Source: Lentisphaeria bacterium (lineage in GTDB: Bacteria; Verrucomicrobiota; Lentisphaeria; Victivallales; Victivallaceae). From it: a stretch of 42,739 nucleotides of DNA. Location: contig JAFTDL010000039.1 in NCBI GenBank assembly GCA_017454215.1, positions 1-42,739 of the forward strand. The letters run 5' to 3'. Shown one piece after another: positions 31,999 to 40,837 of this stretch (its first letter is position 1; every line of letters begins with the position of its first letter). The position numbers and the translations under genes are program-made. The notes beneath the pieces were generated by a model that saw only the letters and a program-made list of their open reading frames with translations, did not search any database and was not told the origin of the DNA.

Positions 31999-33824
31999 TG
32001 CCGGGGTGGTTTTCACGGTTTTCGCCCTCCGTTCTGCGGGCGGGGGGCCTGAAACACTCCCTGAAGCGTTCCTATGAAATGCTCGCGGGGATGTTTTCGG
32101 ACGACGACCGCGAAAAGGAGCGCCGCAGGGCGATCCTCTCTCTGGTGCGCACCATGCTCGACGAGAAAGGCCGCATCTCCGATTCGCGGCTCGAGATCGT
32201 GCGCGCCGCCGTCGAGGAGCTGCGGGGCATGGAGGAGGCCGGGAAACTGATCCGCGCGCTGGGCGAAGTCCCCGAAACGACGCCTGAAAAGGCCGCTTCC
32301 GTTCTGGGAAAAATGTCCCGCGCCGATCTGTGCAACCTTCTGCGCTTTCTCGTTCTGCTGGTCCTTGCGACCGGCGCCATGACCGATGTCAACCGGACCT
32401 TTCTGACCGCCTTTGCCGGATGCGCCGGCATGTCCGGAGATGAATTCGCCTCTCTGCTCGACGCCGTGGAGTCCGAGAGAAGGGCCCACGACCGTCTGAT
32501 CCGTTCCGGCGCGGGGATCGTCGCTTCTCTCATCATCATCGCGGTATTCATTCTGACGGCGACGCTGCTGCGGTCGGTCATTTTCGGATTGATCGGCGCG
32601 TATCTGCTTCTGCCGCTGGAAAGGTATTTCGAGAAAAAACTGCGCAGCCGCCGCGGGATCGCTTTCTGTCTTGTCAGTCTGGTCGAGGGGATATTCTCTC
32701 CGCTCAACCGGCTCCGCCGGGCGGTGAGCCGCCGTTCCGGGGCGGAGGATGCCGCCGATGCCCGGCTCACCGCCGACCGCAGGATCACCCGGCAGGCAGT
32801 TTCCCTGACCGCGTTTCTTGCCGCTTTCGTCTTTCTCGGCGTGATCTTCAGCGCCTCGACCCTCACCGGCAAGTACGTCGTGCGCACCGGGCGCGCCTTC
32901 CGCGACCGGCAGACGGCGCGCAGCGCGTACCGCCGCGCGGAAACGGAGGGGCCCAAATACTATATCGCCCGGCTCGAAGAGCATCTTGAAAAGGTCAAGG
33001 AGTGTTTCAGCCGTTATCCTCTTGTCCGCCGCGGCGTCGAATTCATCCGCCAGAGTCTGGCCGACGAAAAGACGCGAAACGAAATGATCCGCGTCGTCCT
33101 GCGTTCGACGGGAGGCGTGGTCAACTTCACCGCAAGTCTGCTGGGCACGATCGTTTCCATCATCGGAGATCTTGTGCTGTCGGTGTTCTTCGGCCTGCTG
33201 TTTCTCTTCAAACTGGCGGAGTTCTGCCGGTCCGACGGCGGTCCGGGGCGGCAGAGCGAGTACCTTGTCCGGACCGTTTTCAACGGCAAGTGGCTTCCCG
33301 GAGCCGACGAGAGCACCGTCGCCGGAGCCGGCGTCATCCTCAGCGGCACGTTTTCGCGTCTGAGGATCTGGGTGCGCGGGTATCTGCTGCTCATGCTGAT
33401 CGACAGCACCGTCTACACGACGATGTTCTTCCTGCTGGGCGTGCCGTACTTCCCGCTGCTGGGCGTCGTCGCCGGATGCGGCATCCTGCTGCCCTACATC
33501 GGACCCGTTCTCGGGTGTCTGCTCACCCTGCTCACCACCATCGCCGTCGGCGATGCAAGCGGCATGCAGATACTGGGACTGCTGCTCTGCTACATGATCT
33601 ACAGCGGCGTCATCGAGCAGTTCATCCTGTATCCGGCGGTGATCGGGGAGTCGCTGGGACTCACCACGCTCGAGACCATCATCGTGGTGCTGCTCGGCGC
33701 GGTTTTCGCCGGTATTTCGGGAATGATCCTCGCGCTGCCCGCTGCCTCGGTCATCAAGTACATCGTGCCGCAGATCTACCGCAGCTGGAGCACCTTCCCC
33801 CCGCACCGGGGAGGAACGGTATGA
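31998..33824 (+). CDS. AI-2E/PerM-family membrane protein with N-terminal TerB-like domain
   Basis: A 608-aa protein. Residues ~40-160 form a helical region resembling TerB-like domains (AILSLVRTMLDEKGRISDSR, FLVLLVLATGAMTDVNRTFL, DEFASLLDAVE). The rest is the PerM/AI-2E transporter layout: two early helices (GIVASLIIIAVFILTATLL, SVIFGLIGAYLLLP), an amphipathic middle, then the conserved C-terminal set (FFLLGVPYFPLLGVVAGCGI, LLPYIGPVLGCLLTLLTT, GVIEQFILYPAVIGESLGL). Transport substrate cannot be assigned; family members have been linked to signal export and Na+/H+ antiport. It starts on the purM stop and overlaps the next gene by 4 nt. Confidence 0.8.
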   Translation: MPGWFSRFSPSVLRAGGLKHSLKRSYEMLAGMFSDDDREKERRRAILSLVRTMLDEKGRISDSRLEIVRAAVEELRGMEEAGKLIRALGEVPETTPEKAASVLGKMSRADLCNLLRFLVLLVLATGAMTDVNRTFLTAFAGCAGMSGDEFASLLDAVESERRAHDRLIRSGAGIVASLIIIAVFILTATLLRSVIFGLIGAYLLLPLERYFEKKLRSRRGIAFCLVSLVEGIFSPLNRLRRAVSRRSGAEDAADARLTADRRITRQAVSLTAFLAAFVFLGVIFSASTLTGKYVVRTGRAFRDRQTARSAYRRAETEGPKYYIARLEEHLEKVKECFSRYPLVRRGVEFIRQSLADEKTRNEMIRVVLRSTGGVVNFTASLLGTIVSIIGDLVLSVFFGLLFLFKLAEFCRSDGGPGRQSEYLVRTVFNGKWLPGADESTVAGAGVILSGTFSRLRIWVRGYLLLMLIDSTVYTTMFFLLGVPYFPLLGVVAGCGILLPYIGPVLGCLLTLLTTIAVGDASGMQILGLLLCYMIYSGVIEQFILYPAVIGESLGLTTLETIIVVLLGAVFAGISGMILALPAASVIKYIVPQIYRSWSTFPPHRGGTV

Positions 33825-35710
33825 AGAGCGCGTTCCGGCGTATTCTTTTTGCGGCGTCCGCGGGCGGACTTCTGCTCCTTGCCGGATGCGCTTCCGGCGA
33901 AGTGGGGATCAGAAAGGTCAGTCCCGAGCGGCGCTTCGAGTACAGCAGCAGCATGGTGCAGGGACACGGCGGCCTGATGCCCGGCAGCGTGAACGTGCTG
34001 GGAAACTTTCTGCTCAACGACCTTTACCGCAGCGAATCGGAGCGGCTGCTGGAAAAACTCGAAAAACTTTACGGCGCCGAGCCCCAGAATGTCTATATGG
34101 AGACTCTGGCCGACTGCGCCCTCGATCTGGGCGTCCGTTTCAGGTCCGATCCGGACACGGCCATCCGCTACTATCTGAGCGCGGTCCTGTACGCCTCGTG
34201 CTACATCTCGAAGCTGGACAAGGCCGAATCGGTCTACAATCCGGCGCGTCTGGGGATGGTCCGCGTGTACAATCTGGCTCTGGCCGAACTCTTCGCCTGT
34301 CTGGCGGAGCGGAAACTGGAACACAACGGCGGCTTCGAACTCACCGCCGCCGCGGGACAGACGGTGTTCTTCGATCCGCCCGCGTACCGGCTCTCGGGAA
34401 ACGTGGGCCGCAAGAGCTCCTTCCTGCTGTGCGCCGATTACCGGCCGGTCAATCTCACCCACGAGTCCCACCGTTTCGGCATCGGCGTGCCGCTGATCAT
34501 CGTCCCGGACAAAACCGAGCGTCACGCCGGAGAAAACTTCGCGGCCGACATCGTTCTGCCGGGGACTCTGGTCATGGAGTTCGACAGGTTCCCCTTCGGC
34601 AAGGATCCCCGCTGCCGCGCCCGGCTGATCTTCGCCGACTCCCGCAACGCCGACGAGATCGAACTGGGCGGCAGAAAGATCCCGCTGGAGCAGGACCTCT
34701 CCACGCCGCTGGCCTACATGGCCAAGGATCCGCCGCCCTTCAATTTTCTTTTCTACATGATCCGGCCCGACGAGACCCGTCAGATGCAGGGGCTCTACCG
34801 CCTCGAAGCCTTCGATCCCGACCGGATCCCCGTCGTGCTGGTGCACGGTCTCATGTCCGACACCCGCACGTGGCTGCAGATGGTCAACACCCTGCGCAGC
34901 GATCCCGTGATCCTCAAAAAATATCAGATATACGGATTTTCCTATTCCAGCGGCAATCACGTGCTGCATTCGGCATTGTTTCTGCGCACGGCGCTCCGCC
35001 GGGAGCGGGAGCTCATCTTCAAGGCGGGGTTGTCGCCCGAAAAATTCGACCGGATGGTCCTTGTCGGCCACTCCATGGGGGGCCTGCTCAGCCGTCTGGC
35101 CGTCAGCCGCTCGGGGGACGCCGTCGAAAAGCTCATCACCGAGAACGGACGGCACTCCCTCGACGAACTTCTGGCGGATCTCAGCGAAGAAGACAGGACG
35201 CGGGTACGTGAATTCACTCATCTTGAGCCGCTTCCCTTCGTGAAAAGAGTGGTCTTTATCGCCGTTCCCCACAAGGGGTCCGTCATGGCCCAGAGCTGGA
35301 TCGGCCGGCTCGGCGCCAAAATGATCCGGCTCCCGAGCCGCCTGATCTCGTTCCGCAAGACCAGATTCTTCCGTCAGATGCTGCGCGCCATCGGCAAGAC
35401 CGAACTGCACAACACCGGGATCGACAATCTGGATCCCGACAACGAGGTCATCGCCTTCATAAACAATGTGCAGATAGATAAGAAGATCCCCGTTCACTCC
35501 ATCATCGGCAACATCCGCGAAGCCGGCTGTCCGGGCGGGAGCGACGGCATCGTGCCTTACTCCAGCAGTCATCTGGATCAGGCGCAAAGCGAACTTGTGG
35601 TCAAATCCGGACACAGCGCCCAGAAGAATCCTCTGGCCATTCAGGAACTGCGGCGAATCCTGCTGCTGCACCTGCGTTCGGCGGACGGGGAGGGGAAGGG
35701 CGGAAAATGA
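33821..35710 (+). CDS. Lipoprotein with alpha/beta-hydrolase (lipase-like) domain
   Basis: A 629-aa protein starting at ATG 33821 (4-nt overlap with the previous stop). The lipobox is LLLLAGCASG (Cys23), so it should be lipid-anchored. The N-terminal ~300 residues are family-specific. The hydrolase core begins about residue 335 with IPVVLVHGLMSDTRTW, has the nucleophile elbow VLVGHSMGGLLSRL, the later FIAVPHKGSVMAQSW and GGSDGIVPYSSSHLD (acid region) and KSGHSAQKN (catalytic His). Likely an esterase or lipase on the outer side of a membrane; substrate unknown. Its stop overlaps the DUF4105 gene by 4 nt. Confidence 0.88.
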   Translation: MKSAFRRILFAASAGGLLLLAGCASGEVGIRKVSPERRFEYSSSMVQGHGGLMPGSVNVLGNFLLNDLYRSESERLLEKLEKLYGAEPQNVYMETLADCALDLGVRFRSDPDTAIRYYLSAVLYASCYISKLDKAESVYNPARLGMVRVYNLALAELFACLAERKLEHNGGFELTAAAGQTVFFDPPAYRLSGNVGRKSSFLLCADYRPVNLTHESHRFGIGVPLIIVPDKTERHAGENFAADIVLPGTLVMEFDRFPFGKDPRCRARLIFADSRNADEIELGGRKIPLEQDLSTPLAYMAKDPPPFNFLFYMIRPDETRQMQGLYRLEAFDPDRIPVVLVHGLMSDTRTWLQMVNTLRSDPVILKKYQIYGFSYSSGNHVLHSALFLRTALRRERELIFKAGLSPEKFDRMVLVGHSMGGLLSRLAVSRSGDAVEKLITENGRHSLDELLADLSEEDRTRVREFTHLEPLPFVKRVVFIAVPHKGSVMAQSWIGRLGAKMIRLPSRLISFRKTRFFRQMLRAIGKTELHNTGIDNLDPDNEVIAFINNVQIDKKIPVHSIIGNIREAGCPGGSDGIVPYSSSHLDQAQSELVVKSGHSAQKNPLAIQELRRILLLHLRSADGEGKGGK

Positions 35711-36648
35711 CCTTCCTGCGGAGTCTTGCGGAAAAAGTCTGTCTCGTTCTCGCACTGCCCGTGCTCGTCTGGTGTCTCGGCGTTCTGCATTTCCTGCTTT
35801 TCCGGGAAGAGATTTTTCTCACCCTCATTGCCGGAGCGCTGTTTTTTCTGCTTTACTTTGCCGGATGGTTCCGTTTCCGGGCGGCGGTGATGCTGATCCT
35901 GGCCGAGGTCGGCATCGCCCTGTTTTTCCGGTGCATCACTCCCGTTCAGCGGTTTGCCCGAACGAAATGGCAGACCCCCTGGGCCCGCCGTCCCGCGGCG
36001 GGATTTCCCGGAAAAGGAAAGATCCTCTTTCGGGACGTGCGCGATTTCCGCTACCGGACCGAAAACGATTACACCGTCCGCTATCTGGATATGACCGTCG
36101 ATCCGGATCGGCTGAGGTCGGTGGATCTGGCGCTCTCCCACTGGGACGGTCTGGAAGCTGTCGCCCACACCATGCTCGGCTTCAATTTTTCGGACGGGAA
36201 AAGGCTGGTCCTGTCCATGGAGACCCGGCTCCCCGAAGGCCGCGGTCAGGACGCCGTCGCGGGTCTTTTCAAACAGTACGAGATCATTCCCGTGCTGGGC
36301 ACGCCGGAGGATGTTCTGGATCTGAGGGTCAGATACCGCGGCGAGGACCTCTATCTGTACCGGACCTGCGTCACGCCGGAGCAGGGGCGGCTTCTCCTGA
36401 TGTGCATCGCCCGCCGTATCAACGGCGGAAGAGCGTTTTACAACACCCTGACCCGCAACTGCTCCACCAGTCTGGCGCCGCTGGCCGAGGTGGCCGGCGG
36501 CGAGCCCTTCCGCGACATCCGGGTGCTGGTCAACGGTTTTTCGGACAGGATGCTCTACGAACTCGGCTACCTGAAACACCGCGAGGGCGAGTCCTTCGAC
36601 TCTCTGCGGAACCGCAGCTACATTCCCGGTAAAAGTCGGGGGCGTTGA
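35707..36648 (+). CDS. DUF4105-domain membrane protein
   Basis: A 313-aa protein with an N-terminal set of about three hydrophobic helices (VCLVLALPVLVWCLGVLHFL, FLTLIAGALFFLLYFAGWF, AAVMLILAEVGIALFF), followed by an outer-side domain. This contains the DUF4105 hallmarks: the LALSHWDGLEAVAHTMLGF block ('sHa...f'), LYLYRTCVTPEQGRLL, and FYNTLTRNCSTSL, where Asn-Cys is the invariant pair. The last suggests a papain-like catalytic or binding Cys; activity unproven. It overlaps the hydrolase gene by 4 nt (ATGA) and ends the unit. Confidence 0.82.
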   Translation: MTFLRSLAEKVCLVLALPVLVWCLGVLHFLLFREEIFLTLIAGALFFLLYFAGWFRFRAAVMLILAEVGIALFFRCITPVQRFARTKWQTPWARRPAAGFPGKGKILFRDVRDFRYRTENDYTVRYLDMTVDPDRLRSVDLALSHWDGLEAVAHTMLGFNFSDGKRLVLSMETRLPEGRGQDAVAGLFKQYEIIPVLGTPEDVLDLRVRYRGEDLYLYRTCVTPEQGRLLLMCIARRINGGRAFYNTLTRNCSTSLAPLAEVAGGEPFRDIRVLVNGFSDRMLYELGYLKHREGESFDSLRNRSYIPGKSRGR

Positions 36649-36679
36649 ACGGTTTTTCGGCGATTTGTCCGCGTTTTCC

Positions 36680-36708
36680 TTGTATTAACCGGAGCGAGGG
36701 GTTATATT
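36680..36708 (+). promoter_or_regulatory. Sigma70-type promoter for the psd-pssA unit
   Basis: TTGTAT (36680-36685), 17 nt, TATATT (36703-36708). Just after it, GTACG (36712-36716) pairs with CGTAC (36723-36727) across TGTTTT, an inverted repeat that would overlap the transcription start near 36715 and could be an operator or a 5'-end stabilising stem. Confidence 0.7.
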
Positions 36709-36759
36709 TATGTACGTGTTTTCGTACGTGAACATTTGTAGAACGGAGGTTTTCGGAAT

Positions 36760-37446
36760 ATGACTCTGACCCATTATGGAATCCGCGAGTGGGGAACGGC
36801 TCTTGTCGTTCTGGTGCTGATCCTTGCCGGGTGCTGGTATCTGGCGTTCGAAAAAGGATATATGACGGCCGCGGTCGTCATTGCTTCCGTCGCGGCTCTG
36901 CTGTTTCTGGTCATCGCGGCGTTTTTCCGCAGTCCCTGCCGCCGGGTCCCCGCCAATCCCTGCCTCATAACCAGTCCGGCCGACGGGACGGTCTGCGATA
37001 TCGTCGAAGTGGACGATTTCAAACTGCCTCCCTTCGAGGGTCCCGCCGTGCGCGTCGGCATCTTTCTCTCGGTGCTCGATGTACACGTCAACCGGGCTCC
37101 GGCGGCGTTCACGGTCGAGAACGTGAGCTACCGGGAAGGCGAATATCTGGACGCCCGCAGCGAAGGGGCTTCGCAGCGCAACGAGGCCATGACCATTTCG
37201 GGAACGGCGGTCTTCGAGGACGACAGGCTTCCGATCGCCGTCCGCCAGATATCGGGGGCCATCGCCCGGCGGATCGTCTGTCCCGTCAAACCGGGACGCA
37301 AACTCAGAAAAGGCGAGATCTACGGCATGATCAAATTCGGTTCCCGGACGGAACTCTATCTGCCCGTCGGCCGCGTCGAGCTCAGCGTCAAGGTGGGCGA
37401 CAAGGTCAAGGGCGGCGCGTCCGTCATTGCGACTCTGACGGAGTGA
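36760..37446 (+). CDS. psd: Phosphatidylserine decarboxylase, short type
   Basis: Makes phosphatidylethanolamine from phosphatidylserine. It is 228 aa, the short (archaeal-type/PSD-A) form. Two hydrophobic N-terminal segments anchor it (LVVLVLILAGCWYL, AAVVIASVAALLFLVIAAFF). SPADGTVCDI, IFLSVLDVHVNRAP and SRTELYLP are conserved. The self-processing site is Gly194-Ser195 in MIKFGSRTEL, where Ser becomes the pyruvoyl group of the alpha chain. It is 6 nt upstream of pssA, so the two pathway steps are co-transcribed. Confidence 0.95.
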   Translation: MTLTHYGIREWGTALVVLVLILAGCWYLAFEKGYMTAAVVIASVAALLFLVIAAFFRSPCRRVPANPCLITSPADGTVCDIVEVDDFKLPPFEGPAVRVGIFLSVLDVHVNRAPAAFTVENVSYREGEYLDARSEGASQRNEAMTISGTAVFEDDRLPIAVRQISGAIARRIVCPVKPGRKLRKGEIYGMIKFGSRTELYLPVGRVELSVKVGDKVKGGASVIATLTE

Positions 37447-37452
37447 TCCCGC

Positions 37453-38256
37453 ATGAAGAAAAAACTCCATCTCAGCGACCGGACGAAGCATTTTCTTCGC
37501 TTCGTGCCGAATCTGCTCACCATCTGCAATTCGCTCTGCGGTTTCGCTGCGATCCTCTACACGCTTCAGGTGTACCGGAGCGCTCCCGACGACGTGCTCG
37601 GCGTGTTCTGCGTGAGCGCCGTCATGATCTTTTCGGCGATGATCTTCGATGCCATCGACGGCCTGGCCGCCCGGGCGCTCAATGCGGCCAGTGTTCACGG
37701 CATCCAGATGGATTCCCTTTCGGACATGGTGACTTTCGGCGTCGCTCCGGCGACGGTGGTGGTCGTCATGACCGATTCGCTCCGCGACGGCGTCATGGAG
37801 CCGCTGCAGATCGCCGCGGTCTATCTGCTCTGTTCGGTGTACATCGGGTGTGCCGCGCTGAGACTTGCCACCTACAATATCCATGCCATGTCCGCCGAAA
37901 AGAAGGGGGATCCGGCCTGGTTTTCGGGCATGCCGTCCCCCGGCGCGGCGGCGGCGATCTGCGTGGCGGTGTTCTTCGCCCACGACACGGCTCTGCCGGT
38001 GGAGAAGTTCGCCTTTGTGTTGCCCGTGTACGCCGCGATACTGGGTCTGCTCATGGTGAGCAGGATCCCGTACATCCACGCCGGGCGCTGGCTGTTTTCG
38101 GTGCGCCGGAGCCGCCGCCGGATGCTGATACTGGCGGTGCTGCTCGTCATCGCCGCGGTGTTCCGCACGGGCGGCATCGCGTGTATCGTCACGGCTTACG
38201 TTCTCTCCGGCCCTCTGCTCGGATTGTTCGGCATCATCAGGAGTAAGAATTCATGA
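37453..38256 (+). CDS. pssA: CDP-diacylglycerol-serine O-phosphatidyltransferase
   Basis: Integral membrane enzyme making phosphatidylserine. It is 267 aa with several hydrophobic helices. The CDP-alcohol phosphatidyltransferase signature is complete: D66-x2-D69-G-x2-A-R-x8-G-x3-D87-x3-D91 (FDAIDGLAARAL, GIQMDSLSDM). It lies downstream of psd by 6 nt and overlaps the SDR gene by 4 nt (ATGA). Confidence 0.95.
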   Translation: MKKKLHLSDRTKHFLRFVPNLLTICNSLCGFAAILYTLQVYRSAPDDVLGVFCVSAVMIFSAMIFDAIDGLAARALNAASVHGIQMDSLSDMVTFGVAPATVVVVMTDSLRDGVMEPLQIAAVYLLCSVYIGCAALRLATYNIHAMSAEKKGDPAWFSGMPSPGAAAAICVAVFFAHDTALPVEKFAFVLPVYAAILGLLMVSRIPYIHAGRWLFSVRRSRRRMLILAVLLVIAAVFRTGGIACIVTAYVLSGPLLGLFGIIRSKNS

Positions 38257-39221
38257 AGTATCTCATCACCGGCGGCGCCGGATTCATCGGCAGTCATCTT
38301 TCGGAGTCTTTGCTCGGGGACGGGCACAGCGTCACCATCGTGGACAACTATTCCACCTCGACGCCCGACAACATCGCCCATCTGGCGGGAGCTTCCGGAC
38401 TGCGGGTCGAGGAACTCGACGTGGTGGAGTCTCCCGACAAGATCGATACTCTGGTGCGCGAGTCCGACTGCGTCATCCATCTGGCCGCCGCCGTGGGCGT
38501 GGAACTGGTCGTCAAGGACCCCGTCCGGACCATCACGACCAATGTCCACGGCACCGAAAACGTGCTGATCCCGGCGGCGAAGTACGGCAAGCGGGTCGTC
38601 GTCGCCTCCACCAGCGAGGTCTACGGCAAATCCTCACACGAGAAATTTTCCGAGACCGACGATCTGCTGATCGGCTCCCCCATGAATTCCCGCTGGAGTT
38701 ACGCGTGCAGCAAACTGCTCGATGAGTTTTACCTCATGGCCTACCAGAGGACCGGCGCCTTTCCCGGCACGGTGGTCCGCTTCTTCAACACGGTGGGTCC
38801 CCGGCAGACCGGACGCTACGGCATGGTGGTCCCGCGCTTCGTCGGCGCCGCTCTCCGCGGCGAACCGATCTTCGTTTACGGCGACGGCGGGCAGTCCCGG
38901 TGTTTCTGCCATGTCCGCGACGTGGTGCGGGCTTTGAAACTGCTTCTGGCAGAACCGGGGTCGGTGGGACAGGTCTTCAATATCGGCAGTCAGGAACTTG
39001 TTTCGATCCTCGAACTGGCGCACCGCGTGGTCAAGTTGACCGGCAGCCGGTCGCCGATAAAGTTTCTCTCTTACGACGAAGCCTACGAACAGGGCTTCGA
39101 GGACATGCGCCGCCGCTGTCCCGATACGGACAAACTGCACGGACTCACCGGCTGGAGACCGGAGTCTTCGCTGGACGACATCATCCGCGACGTCGCGGAT
39201 GATCTGCGGCGCAGACGCTGA
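38253..39221 (+). CDS. NAD-dependent sugar-nucleotide epimerase/dehydratase (extended SDR)
   Basis: A 322-aa extended SDR. The NAD site is LITGGAGFIGSHL. The active site has VASTSEVYGKS (Thr/Ser) and SYACSKLLDEF (YxxxK). VVRFFNTVGPRQTGRYGMVV and VYGDGGQSRCFCHVRDVV are shared with UDP-glucose 4-epimerase and UDP-glucuronate decarboxylase-like enzymes. The exact nucleotide sugar cannot be fixed from sequence. It overlaps pssA by 4 nt and stops 5 nt from the convergent glycosyltransferase gene, so it may supply a precursor for surface glycans. Confidence 0.85.
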   Translation: MKYLITGGAGFIGSHLSESLLGDGHSVTIVDNYSTSTPDNIAHLAGASGLRVEELDVVESPDKIDTLVRESDCVIHLAAAVGVELVVKDPVRTITTNVHGTENVLIPAAKYGKRVVVASTSEVYGKSSHEKFSETDDLLIGSPMNSRWSYACSKLLDEFYLMAYQRTGAFPGTVVRFFNTVGPRQTGRYGMVVPRFVGAALRGEPIFVYGDGGQSRCFCHVRDVVRALKLLLAEPGSVGQVFNIGSQELVSILELAHRVVKLTGSRSPIKFLSYDEAYEQGFEDMRRRCPDTDKLHGLTGWRPESSLDDIIRDVADDLRRRR

Positions 39222-39226
39222 ATGCA

Positions 39227-40837
39227 TCAGGGGACGATGCGGTAGAGCGAGACCGCGCCGTCGGTGTGTGCGGCGAAGGCTCCCGCGTCGAAGGCGCAGT
39301 TTTCGGGGATCCTTCCCGCCAGCAGCGCGTAACGGCCGGCGCCTTCGCCGCAGCACAGCCACGGGTTGAGTTTCAGCCAGACGATGCCGCTGTTCCGAAG
39401 CACGAAAAGCATCCTTGACATCTCCTGCGCGGACACCGGGCGGATGGCGAGTATCACGGCGTCTCCCGGGGAGGCGTTCGTCACTTCTCTGAGCGTGTAG
39501 CGCCGGCAGGGCAGTCCGCAGACCGTCTCCGCCCGGCCCCGGACGGGAATCGTCATCACGCACTCGTTGTTGTTTCCGTCGTTCCCGTTGATCCTCCCCG
39601 GACCGTCGAACATCAGCAGTTCCCGCACGGGGGAGCGGTCCAGCAGGCGGTTGACGAGATCGGTGTAGACGGCGGGGCGGTTGTTCCACGCCAGCGGATA
39701 GCCGCTGGTGGCCCGATGGACCACCAGCACGGAAAACGGCTCCCTGGCGGATCTTTCGTAGACTTTTCTCCAGTCCGGCGTGCGCCAGCGGGGCAGGGAG
39801 ACCGCCGCGCCTCCGCAGAGGACTCCGGCAAAAAGCAGACACGCGGGAATGCGCAGATCCTTTTTTTTCAGCCGTTCCGACAGTTCCGATGCGGCGCATC
39901 CCGCGGCGACGGCCGCCGCCGCGCAGAACGGCAGATAGGCGCGCGCGGGACCGCCGTTGGTGACCGCCGCCGCGCCGAGAGGCAGCACGATCACCAGCAG
40001 GATCGGAAGATTCCGCCTTCCGAGGATCAGAAAAAAGAGCAGCGACAGAAGCATGGCGGGGAAAAGCAGCTGATCGAGCGCTGCCGCCGCGAATGAAAAG
40101 AAATCTCCGGCTCCTGTAAAGGGGGTCCCCCATTTGCGGGCCGCGTTGAGCTGCTCGAAGTTGCCCAGACAATAGACCAGCGCAAGGACCGCTCCCGCGC
40201 CCAGCACGGCGAGAAGGCTTTTCGGCGGTCTGCGTCTGTATATGAGTCCTGCGGCAAGAGTTATGGCCGCAAGATACATGACGCTGGTCGGCAGTGTGAG
40301 CACGGCTCCCGCGCCGCCCGCGAAAACGGCGGTTTCCGGAAGGAAGCGCAGACCTTTTTTCTGCGGACGCAGGGCGCCGCAGGATGCCAGCCCCGCCGCA
40401 AAGAGGGCGAGAAAGAAGACCTGAAGCGCGTAGCCCCGGGCCAAGGAAGCGTAGACGATATCGGGCGCGGACAGCGCCAGAAAGGCCATGGTCCACAGAA
40501 AGGCCGTTTTCTTTTTTCCGGCCAGGACCCATGAAACGAAGCCCGCGAGGGGAAGCGCGGCCAGACTTGCCAGCAGAGAGTGCAGACGGATGCTCCACAC
40601 CGGCCCCCCGACGGCGGAGACGAATTTTATCCACAGCGAGTTGAGAGGCTGATTGTTGGGCAGGGCCAGCTCCGTGAATATTTTCATCACGGAAAGACCG
40701 GCAAAATTTTCGAGGCTCCAGATCTCGTCGTATTCCAGCGCGCCGAACAGGGTCCGCGTGCGCAGAAAAGCCCCCGCCGCAAATATCAGCAGACAGAGAA
40801 GTCCGAAGAGTCTGTTCTTTTCTTTCGGCGGAGTCAT
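39227..40837 (-). CDS. GT-C family membrane glycosyltransferase
   Basis: A 536-aa polytopic protein starting at ATG 40837, which overlaps the ispG stop by 4 nt. The N-terminal loop after the first helix has LEYDEIWSLENFAG, the acidic pair typical of GT-C (PMT/ArnT-like) enzymes, then NNQPLNSLWIKFV. About ten hydrophobic helices follow, and a C-terminal outer domain of ~150 residues lacking the TPRs of the protein at 8881. The donor should be a lipid-phosphate sugar; acceptor unknown. Its position with rseP and ispG suggests growth-linked expression. Confidence 0.78.
   Translation of the reverse strand: MTPPKEKNRLFGLLCLLIFAAGAFLRTRTLFGALEYDEIWSLENFAGLSVMKIFTELALPNNQPLNSLWIKFVSAVGGPVWSIRLHSLLASLAALPLAGFVSWVLAGKKKTAFLWTMAFLALSAPDIVYASLARGYALQVFFLALFAAGLASCGALRPQKKGLRFLPETAVFAGGAGAVLTLPTSVMYLAAITLAAGLIYRRRPPKSLLAVLGAGAVLALVYCLGNFEQLNAARKWGTPFTGAGDFFSFAAAALDQLLFPAMLLSLLFFLILGRRNLPILLVIVLPLGAAAVTNGGPARAYLPFCAAAAVAAGCAASELSERLKKKDLRIPACLLFAGVLCGGAAVSLPRWRTPDWRKVYERSAREPFSVLVVHRATSGYPLAWNNRPAVYTDLVNRLLDRSPVRELLMFDGPGRINGNDGNNNECVMTIPVRGRAETVCGLPCRRYTLREVTNASPGDAVILAIRPVSAQEMSRMLFVLRNSGIVWLKLNPWLCCGEGAGRYALLAGRIPENCAFDAGAFAAHTDGAVSLYRIVP

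Noticed and set aside
27979-32016. A 1345-codon open frame on the minus strand across purB, uxaC and purM
   Set aside because: It is antisense to three well-supported enzymes. High GC at third codon positions removes stops on the opposite strand, and the predicted protein is a His/Asp/Gly-rich composition artefact.
33002-33820. Upstream extension of the lipoprotein hydrolase frame
   Set aside because: It lies inside the PerM-like gene; the lipoprotein signal begins exactly at 33821, with an ATGA overlap.
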